Positions 42,016 to 52,616 of a DNA stretch of 64,000 bases are shown piece after piece. Position 1 is the stretch's first letter. The number at the start of each line of letters is the position of its first letter. The stretch lies in contig OZ020244.1 of the NCBI GenBank assembly GCA_963971285.1, positions 10,292,001 to 10,356,000 on the forward strand, in the 5' to 3' direction. The notes under the pieces were generated by a model. It made no database searches. It had not been told where the DNA came from and saw only the letters and a list, made by a program, of their open reading frames with translations. Made by a program: the position numbers and the translations under genes. Source of the DNA: Astropecten irregularis. Its lineage: Eukaryota; Echinodermata; Asteroidea; Paxillosida; Astropectinidae.

Positions 42016-42780
42016 ATGAAACCTTTAATGTCGCATTCGTTTAGGATGACAGAAAATGAAGAAACGTTTAAGTTAGCGAGACCGATTAATACGGAGGATC
42101 GAGATGTATGGATCGGTTTAAAAAATGTTTATTTAACTGTGGGGATCTTTAATATACGATCGCGTACTTTTATTCAACCTGCAACATTAGGAAAGAACGG
42201 TGAACGCCTATTTTTATCGGAAAAAGAAAACAAAATTTTTATCGAACCTGGTCTTTATCCTATTGATTATTTTGTTAATTTATTTAAAGATATTATAGCG
42301 AGTAGCGCTACTTGGTTAGATGTAGAACTAGATTATGCAGCCTCAAAAATTACGTTAACATTAACACCACCTTATATATTACTTTTGGAGGAACCCCTTT
42401 TAAAAATATTAGGTTTTAAAACCTTACCCTTAGGAGGTGTTAATGTGGGTTATTATAAAATCAATCCTAAACATGTTTTATACCTTTATTGTGAACAGAT
42501 TAAAAAAGAAACACATTTTTTTAATGGTCACTCTTCCGATCTTTTATCCATAGTTCAAACCGCTAAAAATAATAAGTTACCAAAGCGATTTATATATGAA
42601 CCTATCATTGCGAAATTTGATGAAAAAATGAAAAAACTCGTAAATGATCAAATCAATGAGTTCACGTTTAGCGTACGAGACTGCAAAGGTAGAATCCTTA
42701 ACAATCGAGGAAAACAAATTATGTTAAATGTTGATATTTATTTTAAAAAATTAATAAACGATAAATATAAATCTAAATAA
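42016..42780 (+). pseudogene. Polinton virion-type protein, minor-capsid candidate (fossil; frame looks whole)
   Basis: 254 residues on the plus strand, divergent from the capsid region 30 bp away. An N-terminal WIGLKNVYLTVGIFNI block, a middle LDVELDYAASKITLTL block, and a C-terminal QINEFTFSVRDCKGRILNNR block with a beta-rich tail match proteins found beside capsid genes in Polintons. A single-jelly-roll minor capsid (penton) role is my best guess. A diverged second copy follows directly. Confidence 0.55.
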
Positions 42781-42784
42781 TAAA

Positions 42785-43486
42785 ATGAAACCTTTAATGT
42801 CACATTCGTTTAGGATGGCAGAAAACGAAGAAACGTTTAAGTTGGATGAACCCATAAATACAACGAATAAAGAGGCGTGGATGAGTTAAAAAAATGTTCA
42901 CATCGATGTAGGGGTTTTAAATATTAAACATAAATCGAAAATAAGTTTGACTCAATTTACCGATAAAGAACCATTAGACAATCCGATTCGTACGTTATAT
43001 TGTATCGATCCTGGTCGTTATTCTATTGATTATTTCAAAGATTTACTCAAAGATATAGAACGGTTAGAGATAGAACTAGATTATAATGAGTCAAAAATTA
43101 CGATAACAAACAACTCCGATAGTCATTATTTAGTTTTAGACCCATCTATTAAAAAAAATTATTAGGTTTTAGTTATTCCGAGTTATCAAGTGGTGAATAT
43201 GTAGGTTATTATAAAAACGTAGAACGAGTGTACCATCTTTGTTGTGAACAAATCGAGAAAGATTTTTAATTTTTATAACGGAAACCCCTGTTGTCTTTTA
43301 GCCATTGTTCCGATCGTAGAAACTGACTACGATCCTGCCCCCTTTTTATACTTTAAATTTAAATCTCAATTGAAGCAACTCGTAAATGATCAAATCAATG
43401 AGTTCACGTTTAGCTTACGAGATTGCGAAGGAAAAATTATTAATAATAGAGGAAGAGAAATTATTTTAGATGTAGAAATGTATTAA
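42785..43486 (+). pseudogene. Tandem second copy of the virion-type gene (fossil, broken)
   Basis: It begins with the same KPLMSHSFRM start 4 bp after the stop of the first copy and ends with the same NDQINEFTFSLRDCEGKI block. It is clearly paralogous, diverged, slightly shorter and broken in several places. Confidence 0.75.
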
Positions 43487-43516
43487 TTTAAAAAAAGTTT
43501 TGTGTTATTATTTAAA

Positions 43517-43766
43517 ATGACGAAGACGATTACGAATGCAAATACAAGCGCTATAAGTTCAGCGGGGTCCACAGCAGACCTAAGACCCACTATAAACCTT
43601 TGTCCACAGTTACCTCCTAAACCAGACCCGGTTGATACGACCGATGTTAGTAAAATCTATATATTAAAAAAAATAGAAAGCATTAAATCCCAAATAACCA
43701 AAGAGAGGGATAACAGAGAAAGACAACATAAAAAGATAAAAAGAATTATAACAGCGATTCATTACG
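43517..43766 (+). pseudogene. Polinton gene, 5' part before the hAT-like insertion (fossil)
   Basis: A Thr/Ser-rich start and a Pro-rich QLPPKPDP segment lead into a basic helical region (KKIESIKSQITKERDNRERQ). The native sequence is interrupted at 43767 by the hAT-like element; Polinton sequence resumes at 44776. No family is recognised. Confidence 0.5.
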
Positions 43767-44769
43767 CAGAGATGCAACTGACCTATGCAAAAAAAATCGG
43801 AAAATGACCGCGAGTATGAATATTTTGTGCGCTGCACCGCGGCGCGCGTGTAGACACACGGCACAACCCAATGGAGTGAATGTACATGTGTGTACATGCT
43901 GTGCAGTCGGCTAGGATATGGAGACGAAAGTTTATCGATATTCACTGGTCTTTCATGATGTCAGTTGCAGCATGAGTTACATTTTACTCAAGAATTACGA
44001 ACGTACGTGACAAACTTTTCAGCCCTAGAACTAAGGCAGCGTCCTACCTGGCATGCCTGGCAAACGAAGTTGTCTTTCGTGGTAGGCCCATGATAATGGA
44101 GGAAGGAAGGCCTGACGTTGCGTTAGGCCTAAAACTTAACTTAACTTCCTTTTCTTCAAGCCGTATCTTCATTATAATTTGCCTTTGATATCTTTTTCGA
44201 TACCATAAAGATAATTTTTTTCTGTCGACAATTAGATGTTGCATTCTTTAATTCTGTAGTGAAGGCCTGTTGGTTTGATATGAACGAAAAGTGACAGCGC
44301 GAATGAATCAGCAGCATAAATCCCACGTGCACGAAACAACGTACAGTAGGACTACGTGTAAACATGTGCTGTTATGTGCATGCATTCGTTGTGTGCATCG
44401 CATCGAGTGAGCCCATGAGATCACGCGCTATTGGTCATTTACTTGTGTCAAAGGTCAATATATAAACGTATTTCCAGTCACTGACGGCTCCACACAACAC
44501 CTGCCTTCGTATTCTCATACCGCAATTACTCTGTACGACTGACGTTAACACTGGAATGGCGACTACGCGTGAGATTTAATACTCATTCGCGCAGTGCAGG
44601 CCGTGCGTGCATGATAGTTTGGTTTCGATCTTTAGTTTTTTTTTCAAAATAAATTGTAAAATTCAAAGCATTTTACGAGAGTAGCCTGATGCTGAACAAA
44701 ATCGGAAATGGTGTGGAAAATAGGAAAAAGTCGGATTTCCGATTAAAATCGGCAAAAGTTGCATCTCTG
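43767..44769. mobile_element. 1003-bp non-autonomous hAT-like transposon, 6-bp target duplication
   Basis: Terminal inverted repeats CAGAGATGCAACT at both ends (43767-43779 and 44757-44769), with exact ATTACG duplications outside (43761-43766 and 44770-44775). CAGRG-type TIR ends are hAT-like. A 6-bp duplication fits the hAT6 variant rather than the usual 8 bp. It is GC-richer than the Polinton around it and has no transposase frame. Confidence 0.85.
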
Positions 44770-44775
44770 ATTACG

Positions 44776-45254
44776 TAGAAACTGGCATGGGTTTAGTCAG
44801 TGGAGTTTCAGCGGGTATGAGTATCTCCTCACTCTTAGGGGTGATAACAGCTCCAGTGGGATTGGTTTTATCCGGTATGACCATAGGAGTGTGTAGTATG
44901 ATGATGGGGCTAAAATATGTATCAAAAAGATTAACGTATAAAACTAAAAAACACGATCAAATACGAACATTAGCCGATGCTAAACTTAACACGATAGAAG
45001 AATACGTGTCAAAAGCTATCGATGATGGTGATATCTCGCACGAAGAATTTTTATTAATCACTGCGGAACTAAAGAAATTTAACGAACTTAAAGAAAAATT
45101 TAGAAGTAAAACAGCAACCGCGCTTAAGCAAAATCAAGATATCGAAGCGCAGGTTAAAAAAAAAGTAGAAGAGAAATTAGCCGAACAAAAAAAAAAGATC
45201 TTATCGCAAATTTTGGAAATTAGAGTTCACGAGAGAACGAGTCTTATTAGATAA
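44776..45254 (+). pseudogene. Polinton gene, 3' part after the hAT-like insertion (fossil)
   Basis: About 155 residues. A glycine-rich hydrophobic GMSISSLLGVITAPVGLVLSG stretch, probably membrane-interacting, is followed by a long charged coiled-coil region (KKHDQIRTLADAKLN through QVKKKVEEKLAEQ). It runs convergently toward the polymerase gene. The product is unknown. Confidence 0.5.
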
Positions 45255-45269
45255 TGAACAGCCACCTAA

Positions 45270-48200
45270 TTACACGGTTGCCACGGCGCCGCCTATAGAG
45301 TAGTGATCATAAGCCAAAGTGTCACTTCCATTAGATAGGATATATCTTTTTCCATCATAAGGACTCAATGAAGTTTTGGTTTTCACTTGCGTATAAATTT
45401 GATGTTTGTTAGATTGAATTATATTCATTTGATGTTCTTGAAATTTTTTTTTTTTTAAACAATTATAAAAATTTTCAAAGTTAATATTTTTTTCAGTCAC
45501 GGTTTTTGTTATACCTTTAATTTTTTTAACCTCTTTATCATCTTGTATTAAGATCACATACATTTTTGATCTTAAACAAATGGCTTGTTTTACTACTTGG
45601 CCACCGTATTCATCTTTCATTTTTCCAATTACTTTTTTGTTTTTAGGGTCAAATAAAGGGTGAGTGGGTAAATAATTAGATAGATCGTAAATTTCTGAGT
45701 CTCGTTTAATATCCTCGTAAACATCGTTGGTTTTAACGATCAATAATAAACTATCGGTATCGGTATACATGAGATTTATGTTATCGTTATATTTTTTCTT
45801 CAATTGATTATAATAAAATTCATACATAAAAGATTTGCTTAAATATTTAAATACGTTTTTTCTTTATACCTTTCGAAGAAACCTATATTAGAATATGTAA
45901 ATTTAGTCGATGTTTTATAATTAGGTTTGGATGCTAGTTTTAATACTTTTTTTACCGATAAATCGCTATCATCGTCTATAATAATATTTCCATCTATTCT
46001 ATTTCGAACATTTTCCATTGTTTTACCAAAAACGGAATTGTTCATGAGTTTAAAAAAATCTTTTTCAAAATCTGATTTGGCCATTTTTCTGAGTTGTGTA
46101 TTTTTATCAATGTAAGACCGCATCCAAGGTTTTTGCTTAAATCGTAAAACACGATGTACGCGCCTGAGTTTTAATCCTAGTTGTAAATACAGTTTTAACG
46201 TTTTATAATGAATGACATATTTTTTACGAGGTCCTAAATGAGCGATGAGTCTGTCATCTCGCGAAGCTTTTTCTCCGTGAGATAACAATTCTTTTTGATA
46301 AGGGCTCAACCGTTCAGCCGATACGGTTATGTTCTCTGGGGCTAAGGGTAAGTCGTTGTGTAAGTCGTGAAGCTCTTTAGGATAGTATAGATCTACTTCC
46401 AACGTAAATCCGTGGTTGTCGTCATCAGCTAAACCTAAAATGTGATCGGTCGTAAAGTTAGCGACTTGGTCATCGGTTAACCATTTAAAATCACCGTAGG
46501 GTAACGATTGACTCATTGCCCAACCGTATAAATTGTTAGCGTCTAAATAAAGTAATTAAGAAGATTCTTTCTTAGGGTCGTAATCTTTTAAATATTTATT
46601 GTTGGCTTTGTGATGCCTACAACTTCCGACGCTAGAATAACCACCTCTTTTACCTTTTTCAAAAAATAAATATTGTTCGATATCGGTTAAAAGTTCTAAT
46701 TCTATTTTAGAATGCAGTAACAAAGCATCCCAAGACAATCCCGGTAACGTGAGATATTTCGCTGGATCTAAACGATAGTTTTTCTTACAAACGGATCTAA
46801 AGTTTTGAAACACATCGGCGAGTAACAACGTATCAGTGGTCACGTATAAGTCGTGATAATCACCTAGAGTTTTACAGTTGAAAGTTTTCCAAACCAACTC
46901 CGCGTGAGTATATTCTTCTTGCGTAATACCTTTGAGTTTTATCTTACTATAAAACTTTTCAATGGGTGGTAATTGAGTTTCTTTAAATTTATCAAAGGAA
47001 TCCATATATTCGTATGGATAGCACCCCTTTTTTAATAAAAGATCAACATCATCCTTATTATAATCTTTAAAATGTTTTTTAAATAAATTAAATGCATCTT
47101 TGGGGCAATTTTTCCAATGAAGAGTTCATAAAATTTAAATAATCTATAAAACAGAGTTGACCTATACTAATACTTATGTATTTTTCCGAGTTTTGAGGAA
47201 TACAAAATATATTATTGAATACGTTTTTTTCCTTTTGATAATAATTTAATATACTTAAAACCTCTTTTAGTTCATCGATTTTAACATTAATTTTTTCATC
47301 GATTATTTTTAGTTTTTCATTAATTAGTTTTATTTTTTCTCTCTTACAACGTTCGCTTTTGATTGCTTTTTGGTTAATTTTTATATTAAGTTTCTTATCG
47401 AATGTAACCCCGTATTTTTCTTCAAACGTTTTTATTTTTGAATTACCGCCTTTTCTTATATTTCGACGAAACTCGTTAAAAATTTCACGTTTTTCTTTTA
47501 CGTATCTAATTTTTTCGCGGAGTTTTATTTCTTGCGTTTCAAGTTTTTCTTTATACGTTTCGATTTTATCTATACGCGTTTCGATTTTTTCTATACGCGT
47601 TTCGCGTTTTTTAATTTTATTATTTAACGTTTCGACGCAAGCGCTTACCCCCTGCATGATCAAATGACCGTCGTAATTTTTTAAATTATGAAAAAAACCC
47701 GGTATTTTTGTGCGAGTTGTTACTTTAAGTTTTAAGTTACAATAATCGTGTGCAACTCCTCTAAATTTACCCGTGATGTGGCAGTGATCTCTAACTTTTC
47801 TAAATTTATTAATTTTTTTTACCGCATTCTAAACACAAAAAATCTGTATAACCTTTACTGTTCGTGACTGTGTTTTCTAATTTTTCGATTTCGGTTTTGG
47901 GTTCACGAGGTACAGGTATGTCACATTTACAATGTAAACAAGAACTTGGATATATTTCCTTTTCACAAATCCAACACTTGTTACTCATCATTAATGATTC
48001 ATCGATCTCTTCTATCGGTTTAGGATTACTAAATATCCGTTTAATTTTACGTTGTTCAAAGAACAATGAATTAATTAAATGCTCGCTAGCGTTACACCCT
48101 CTATAGGTTTTTTGCTTCATTAGTTTTCCATCAAATCTTACCACAACGTAAGAATAACCGCTTGGTTTATGAACGCTCAACTTTTGAGTTTTTTTCATCT

Positions 48201-48748
48201 TTTCTACATTGTATTTTTCTAAAATACATTCAAAATCCGCGTAAATCACAAACGGTGCATCTTGAAAATTTTTAAAGTTTTTAAATTTTAAAATATTTTT
48301 ATCTTCTTCTGGAAGGATGACTCTTGAAGGATGATCGGTTAATCCTTGACATATTTCATTGTGAATTTGTAATGTTCGCGGCGTATAAAAATGAGATAGA
48401 CATCTGTAACAAAAATATAATTTATGTCCATCTTTACTTTTACCATTGCTAAAAAGAGCCGAAAAATTCTTAATCCAACAATAGTGCTTTTTTTATTATT
48501 TTGTTTCCTTCTTCTTCTACTTCTCTAGTAATTAATAATAGATTTATGTGAATATCGTTCATTTCTTCAGAGATATATAATGGATAAGGAAATTCTTCTT
48601 TTTCATCGTTGCAATCTAACCCAAACACGTTAATATTTAAATTATTTTGTTTTTCTATTTTAGGAATCTGCTTTAAAGGTGTTGGAAAATATATACCGGT
48701 GAAGTCTAACCCATCATTTAACTTATAGGTGGTGGTTCTTGCTTCCAT
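45270..48748 (-). pseudogene. POLB: Polinton protein-primed family-B DNA polymerase region (fossil)
   Basis: Minus strand. In order from the N-terminal side: a FPTPLKQIPKIEKQN block, the exonuclease I YADFE block (48245), a zinc-type CWICEKEIYPSSCLHC block, the exonuclease II HNLKNYDGHLIMQ block (near 47660), an unusual ~120-residue Lys/Glu-rich coiled coil, the CIPQNSEKYIS and FIDYLNFMNSSLEKL exonuclease-side block, TPR-type sequences, the motif B-like MNNSVFGKTMENVRNR block and the catalytic YTDTDSLL (motif C, near 45760). This is the Polinton replicase. It carries about five breaks. It is the largest gene and lies at the usual end of the element. Confidence 0.9.
47130..47620 (-). other. 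Coiled-coil insertion in the polymerase exonuclease domain (fossil)
   Basis: Between the exonuclease II block and the FIDYLNFMNSS block, the frame stays open through repeated KKRETRIEKIETRIDKIETY-type heptads and KLKIIDEKINVKIDE. Polinton polymerases I know have a short loop here. The plus-strand DNA shows the repeated unit TACGCGTTTCGATTTT, so the insert grew by local tandem duplication. Confidence 0.65.
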
Positions 48749-48968
48749 TATTCAATATTTTGGATTGTTCTTTTTCTTTTCTTTGATTTTATCCTTGTAT
48801 AAACCTAACGCAGATCTGATAGCCCATCTAACGCATTTTTTGATCGTCTTTATTTTGTACGTTAACAACGGCCTTTTTATATTTAATAAATGGCGTAAGT
48901 TCAATATAAGAACTACCAGCAACATAAGTATATTTAATAAAGTTCATATAAAACGCTAATATTTTATT

Positions 48969-49202
48969 TTAAGTTAAACCCGAGGGTCCAAAATCTTTTG
49001 ATTCCACTACATTTATTAGCTCGTTAAAAATTTCACTAACCTTTTCTGTTATTTCAGCTTCCCTTAAAATAAGATGTTGATTGGATGGAAAAGTAAATTC
49101 ATATAATGTATCATCTGATTCTTTTATATATTCGAGTTTTATCCTAAATTCAAGCTTAAATTGCCCCTTTTCTCTAAAGATCTTTGTTACTTCTTTAATC
49201 AT
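48969..49202 (-). pseudogene. Polinton small frame upstream of polymerase (fossil)
   Basis: 77 residues rich in beta-prone and charged residues (KLEFRIKLEYIKESDDTLYEF). Similar stretches are found at the N terminus of Maverick polymerase frames, so it may belong to that gene. Uncertain. Confidence 0.4.
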
Positions 49203-49206
49203 ATTT

Positions 49207-49539
49207 TTACGATGATAATATAAAAAATGTATTTAGATCGGAATATTGTCTTTGCAGAATTATTTCTAAATTTATAAGATTACTACGAAAAGATTTCACT
49301 TGTTTCCAGTTTGTCGCTTCACGAATTTCCTCCGATGATAAATTGTCTTTAATCGTTTTGATAAAATCTCCTTTTAATACTTGCCCTCTTTGACCCGATG
49401 GAACAACATTGAGGTTAAATTTTCTAGCTAATTCTCCAAGTTCTTGATTAGTTTTTTTTTTTTTTTTTTTTAATTGATTTTGGGAAGCTTTAATCGCTTT
49501 AATATATTCACGCCTAGTGTGATCGAGTTTGTTAGACAA
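49207..49539 (-). pseudogene. Polinton SAP/HeH-like small protein (fossil)
   Basis: 110 residues. A poly-Lys run is followed by NQELGELARKFNLNVVPSG and KGDFIKTIKDNLSSEE, resembling the helix-extended-helix (SAP/HeH) DNA-binding pattern. A similar short frame lies at 49560-49790. Both are near the right TIR. Assignment is tentative. Confidence 0.45.
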
Positions 49540-49789
49540 ATTTAACCTAATATATTATCTTGAACATATTTTTTTAATTTTAAATAACCCCATCTTTTAT
49601 ACCCACTCGGGGTGGGTTCTATGCGTGTAATAGCATTTATATATTCACTTTTAGTATAATCCGTTTCTGGATCTTCTATTGGAATTTTGGTTTCTTCAAC
49701 AAAATGTTTTAAGTTATCTTTTTTCCAATGGCTAAATAATTTGCAATAATTAGCCGATGACTCGTTGCTTGTTCAGTCATTATCCTTTA

Positions 49790-50030
49790 ATTATAATATA
49801 AAATAATATTATTTCATTTTTTAATTTTTTTCATTTCATTTCAAAAAATTTCAATGACCGGGATAAATGGGGAATTCCCCATTTTATAATTTTCCAAGAA
49901 TATTGAGAAATAACGCGGAAAAATGGGGGTGAATAATCACACTACTGATAATACTAATAATATTGTAAAATAATAGTTCTGAATGTCACAATTTTTCATT
50001 TTGCAATAGTATTGGTATTATCACACTACT
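49790..50030 (-). repeat. Polinton right terminal inverted repeat
   Basis: Inverted copy of the left TIR ending in ATCACACTACT at 50030. The internal second copy of the tip motif is also present. The flank continues directly into gypsy LTR sequence. Confidence 0.92.
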
Positions 50031-50882
50031 GCAAGAATTAATAATTTAATTCAACAAATAAAGAAAAACAAAGATTATTTACATTGGTTTGGTTTCAATC
50101 ATTTTACGGGTCCCAACTAAAATAGTCCACAGCTCATTTTAGTATAATATAAGTTTGCCACAGCTCTGTTTAGTACAATATAAGTTTCTTGAGACGCGAC
50201 AACAACAGGCGAATACTGGAATTGAGTAGTATGGAACATCATGGATTTAGAGCGACATCATCAGGACGTCAGTACACATTGGTAGCTGTTAGAACCCCGA
50301 CATGGTAGCAGTGACTCGAGTGATTCAGAGGGACAGTGGCCGTCATCAAACGGCTCATCGGCCGTACGGAATTACGGGAAGCCCTGTGAATACAAGGCAG
50401 TAAGGTGCATCTAAGAACACGGTCCCATGTTTTTATAAAAATTGGCAAACACAAATATACTCAAAAAGTATTTGTATCGAGATAACACACTAGTCAATCT
50501 ATTCCATATCTTGAACTAACTTTTGCTGTAATAAATTTGGTTTGCAAAACACTTAAGTTTCTAATAAATTCGCACTATTTATGGAAGTATACTTTCTCAA
50601 GTCAAAGCAGTTCAATTAAATGCACAGTCCTTAGTTTCAACGAAATGGAGTCGGCGTAACTAGCTTTACACATTATTTTGCAGATTTTCAATTTGCAACA
50701 TAAGTATAGAATATTTATTCATGCACAATTCACAAATTATTCAATTGAAAAATCAACTTCGGCTTCGTCCGAGCCTATCCTAGGGTCTGGCGTTCCCGGG
50801 AGAATGCAGTGCGGTGTACACAAGTGGGCCTCAATTGCCCTTTCGCGGAACTTTAAACGCCCCTCTCAACAGGGTACTAATA

Positions 50883-51065
50883 GGCTGCGTTCGAGCGGTT
50901 ACTCCCGGTAACACGAGTGTGATGCGCGCGCAATACTCTCCGGTGCAGGAGTGTACTCCCCAACGATGGAGAGTATACTCTCGCTGACCCGAGTGTCGTA
51001 CTCCGGCCGTTCGAGCGCTCAGGAGTATACTCGTGTTAACACGAGTAGCTCGCTCGAACGCAGCC
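50883..51065. mobile_element. 183-bp MITE in the gypsy LTR
   Basis: The terminal inverted repeats GGCTGCGTTCGAGCG / CGCTCGAACGCAGCC are flanked by ATA on both sides (50880-50882 and 51066-51068). The interior has further inverted GTAACACGAGT and ACTCGTGTTAAC blocks. Superfamily not assigned. Confidence 0.75.
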
Positions 51066-51230
51066 ATAGGGAACTTAGTCTGCCCGGCAAAAGCCCTCGG
51101 CGACCCCCCGACTCGACAGCCTCAGCGCTGAAGGTTCTCACAGACCGCTGGCGAACACCCAACCCGGCGAGACACACTCACTCCGGCTCCCGCACCGCAA
51201 AACTCAACTCCCAAAAAGGTGGGTGAGGGT

Positions 51231-51236
51231 TTTATA
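51231..51236 (-). promoter_or_regulatory. Candidate LTR TATA box
   Basis: Minus-strand GGAGTATAAAACCC lies in the GC-rich outer half of the LTR, oriented toward the gag gene. Position and context fit a U3 core promoter; no direct evidence of use. Confidence 0.45.
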
Positions 51237-51339
51237 CTCCTCGGAACGGCCAGGGCCCCCATTTCTTGTGTTACGCATTCCGGAATTCCCGGAAGGCACT
51301 TGCCCGTAACTGGGGCATCTAGTATTCCGTGCACGGACA

Positions 51340-52418
51340 AACGAACAAAAGAATTACCTTAACAAGGGGCAACTCAACTTAAAGGAATAATTTAAACTCT
51401 GCTTGCGACAAGTGCAAATAGTATGAAACCACACAAAACATTTATCACATTCTTTCGTCCTTTTATCACAAAGCCAACACACATTTTGCATCATAATTTT
51501 CTGTTTGCAGTTCCTTGACTTTCTCTTTTGTCACTTCACAGGTCTTAATTCTCTAGATGCCTCCTTTGGAAATGTTACAGACATTGCCCCGTCCCCTCTT
51601 TCTGTTTACAGTCTGTCTCACATTGTAGCCTTAGAAACATTCTCTGTACTACATAAGATGAAATAGTCCCATCATGAACGCACCACACAGTATTGTTGAT
51701 TGAATATGAGGCAGCAATTATTTATTAAACGATATCGCAGACACATTTACTCTGGAGAATCAGTTCTATGAATATTAATAAGTGAAGTTGGTGAAGCTGG
51801 TACTTGTAGCATTGTGTAACGGTGGTTCACTGCAAATAACAAAACATAACACACAATACTTAACCATTTCAAATCCCAATAAATCACTGAAAAGTGGAAA
51901 AAAAAAAAAAAAGTGAATGAGCATATACTTCGCCAGTTCCCATGCACTGATAAAATAACTTAAGTTTTCCGACCACCAACTAAATGAAACTTTAGACAAG
52001 ATTTACCCACAAAAATCCCGAATTTATCATAATTTCCCACCTCAAATAAATCAATAAACTTACCGATTGTGTTGGACCTAACATGACTGAAATTGGGACC
52101 TTATAACCTTGTTAATTTTGACATTAATTATGGGAAATCACGAAACATGGCATTTGTTTACGGATCATCAGAATCAATGAGGAATTTCAACTTTGACCTC
52201 TCAAAAGTTTGCATTGTCAACAGAGGGCGCCCTAACAAATGCTGCAAGAAATAATCTGTTGATTAAATCACTTAGGCGAACCTCAACAAAATAACAACAA
52301 CAATGTCCAGAATAACAATAATAGTTTAACAATCAAAACAATAACATCTTGCCGCTACACACATGTATAATTTTGCTAATACATCTTCTTGTATGAAAAA
52401 ATGTAGATTTCCTTAATA
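51340..52418. other. Unassigned AT-rich DNA
   Basis: No supported gene or element ends. Short overlapping frames near 51750-52000 are hydrophobic and repetitive (poly-Phe from an A run) and are judged chance. Confidence 0.55.
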
Positions 52419-52616
52419 CACGGGTTTACACTTCCCAAAAAGCGCATGCGTGATAGTGCTTCGTTTTGAAGTCGCGATCAAAACTGCCGAAGTGTAAACC
52501 CGTGTATTGTCTTCGACAATGGACGGGCTTACACTTAGAAAAGTGGGCACGCGTGGAAGTGCCTCGTTTTGAAGTTGTGATCAAAATCCAAGATGGCCGC
52601 CATGGTGTAAACCCTT
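52419..52616 (-). mobile_element. 198-bp dimeric MITE, TA target (copy 1)
   Basis: Ends CACGGGTTTACACTTC and an imperfect inverse (GGTGTAAACCCTTG), flanked by TA on both sides. It consists of two palindromic-ended halves separated by the palindrome ATTGTC-TTC-GACAAT. It is the same length as, and inverted relative to, copy 2 at 59423-59620, roughly 90% alike. TA duplication fits Tc1/mariner-type MITEs. Confidence 0.82.

Larger units (their letters stand above)
29490..50030. mobile_element. Polinton/Maverick (fossil), carrying two later insertions
   Basis: An AT-rich element of about 20.5 kb with inverted terminal repeats of about 241 bp (29490-29731 and 49790-50030), ends starting AGTAGTGTGAT, about 95% alike, so moderately old. 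It encodes protein-primed family-B DNA polymerase, an A32-type packaging ATPase, capsid-type proteins and a set of small proteins. No integrase or adenain-type protease is recognisable. Without the Ngaro insertion (30548-37804 plus a 112-bp duplication) and the hAT-like insertion (43767-44769) it would be about 12.2 kb. It is broken, with on the order of fifteen breaks. The expected 6-bp target duplication is not seen. Confidence 0.9.
50031..51339 (-). repeat. Gypsy LTR, U3-side part and overlap
   Basis: 50031-50695 is a diverged same-orientation copy of 28803-29489 (shared GGTTTGGTTTCAAT, CGAATACTGGAATT and AACACGGTCCCATG blocks, several indels). 50696-51339 adds the remaining LTR sequence and ends in GCACGGACA, matching the TGTC edge at 28705 as an LTR inverted end. 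A minus-strand TATAAAA (51229-51236) is a plausible U3 promoter. The outer edge is tentative. Confidence 0.6.

Noticed and set aside
47359-47667. 102-codon plus-strand frame
   Set aside because: Antisense shadow of the polymerase coiled-coil insertion.
28803-50695. The ~670-690-bp flanks as a giant Polinton target duplication
   Set aside because: The two copies differ by several indels and are parts of a gypsy LTR, so they are better explained by LTR copies and recombination or assembly joining.
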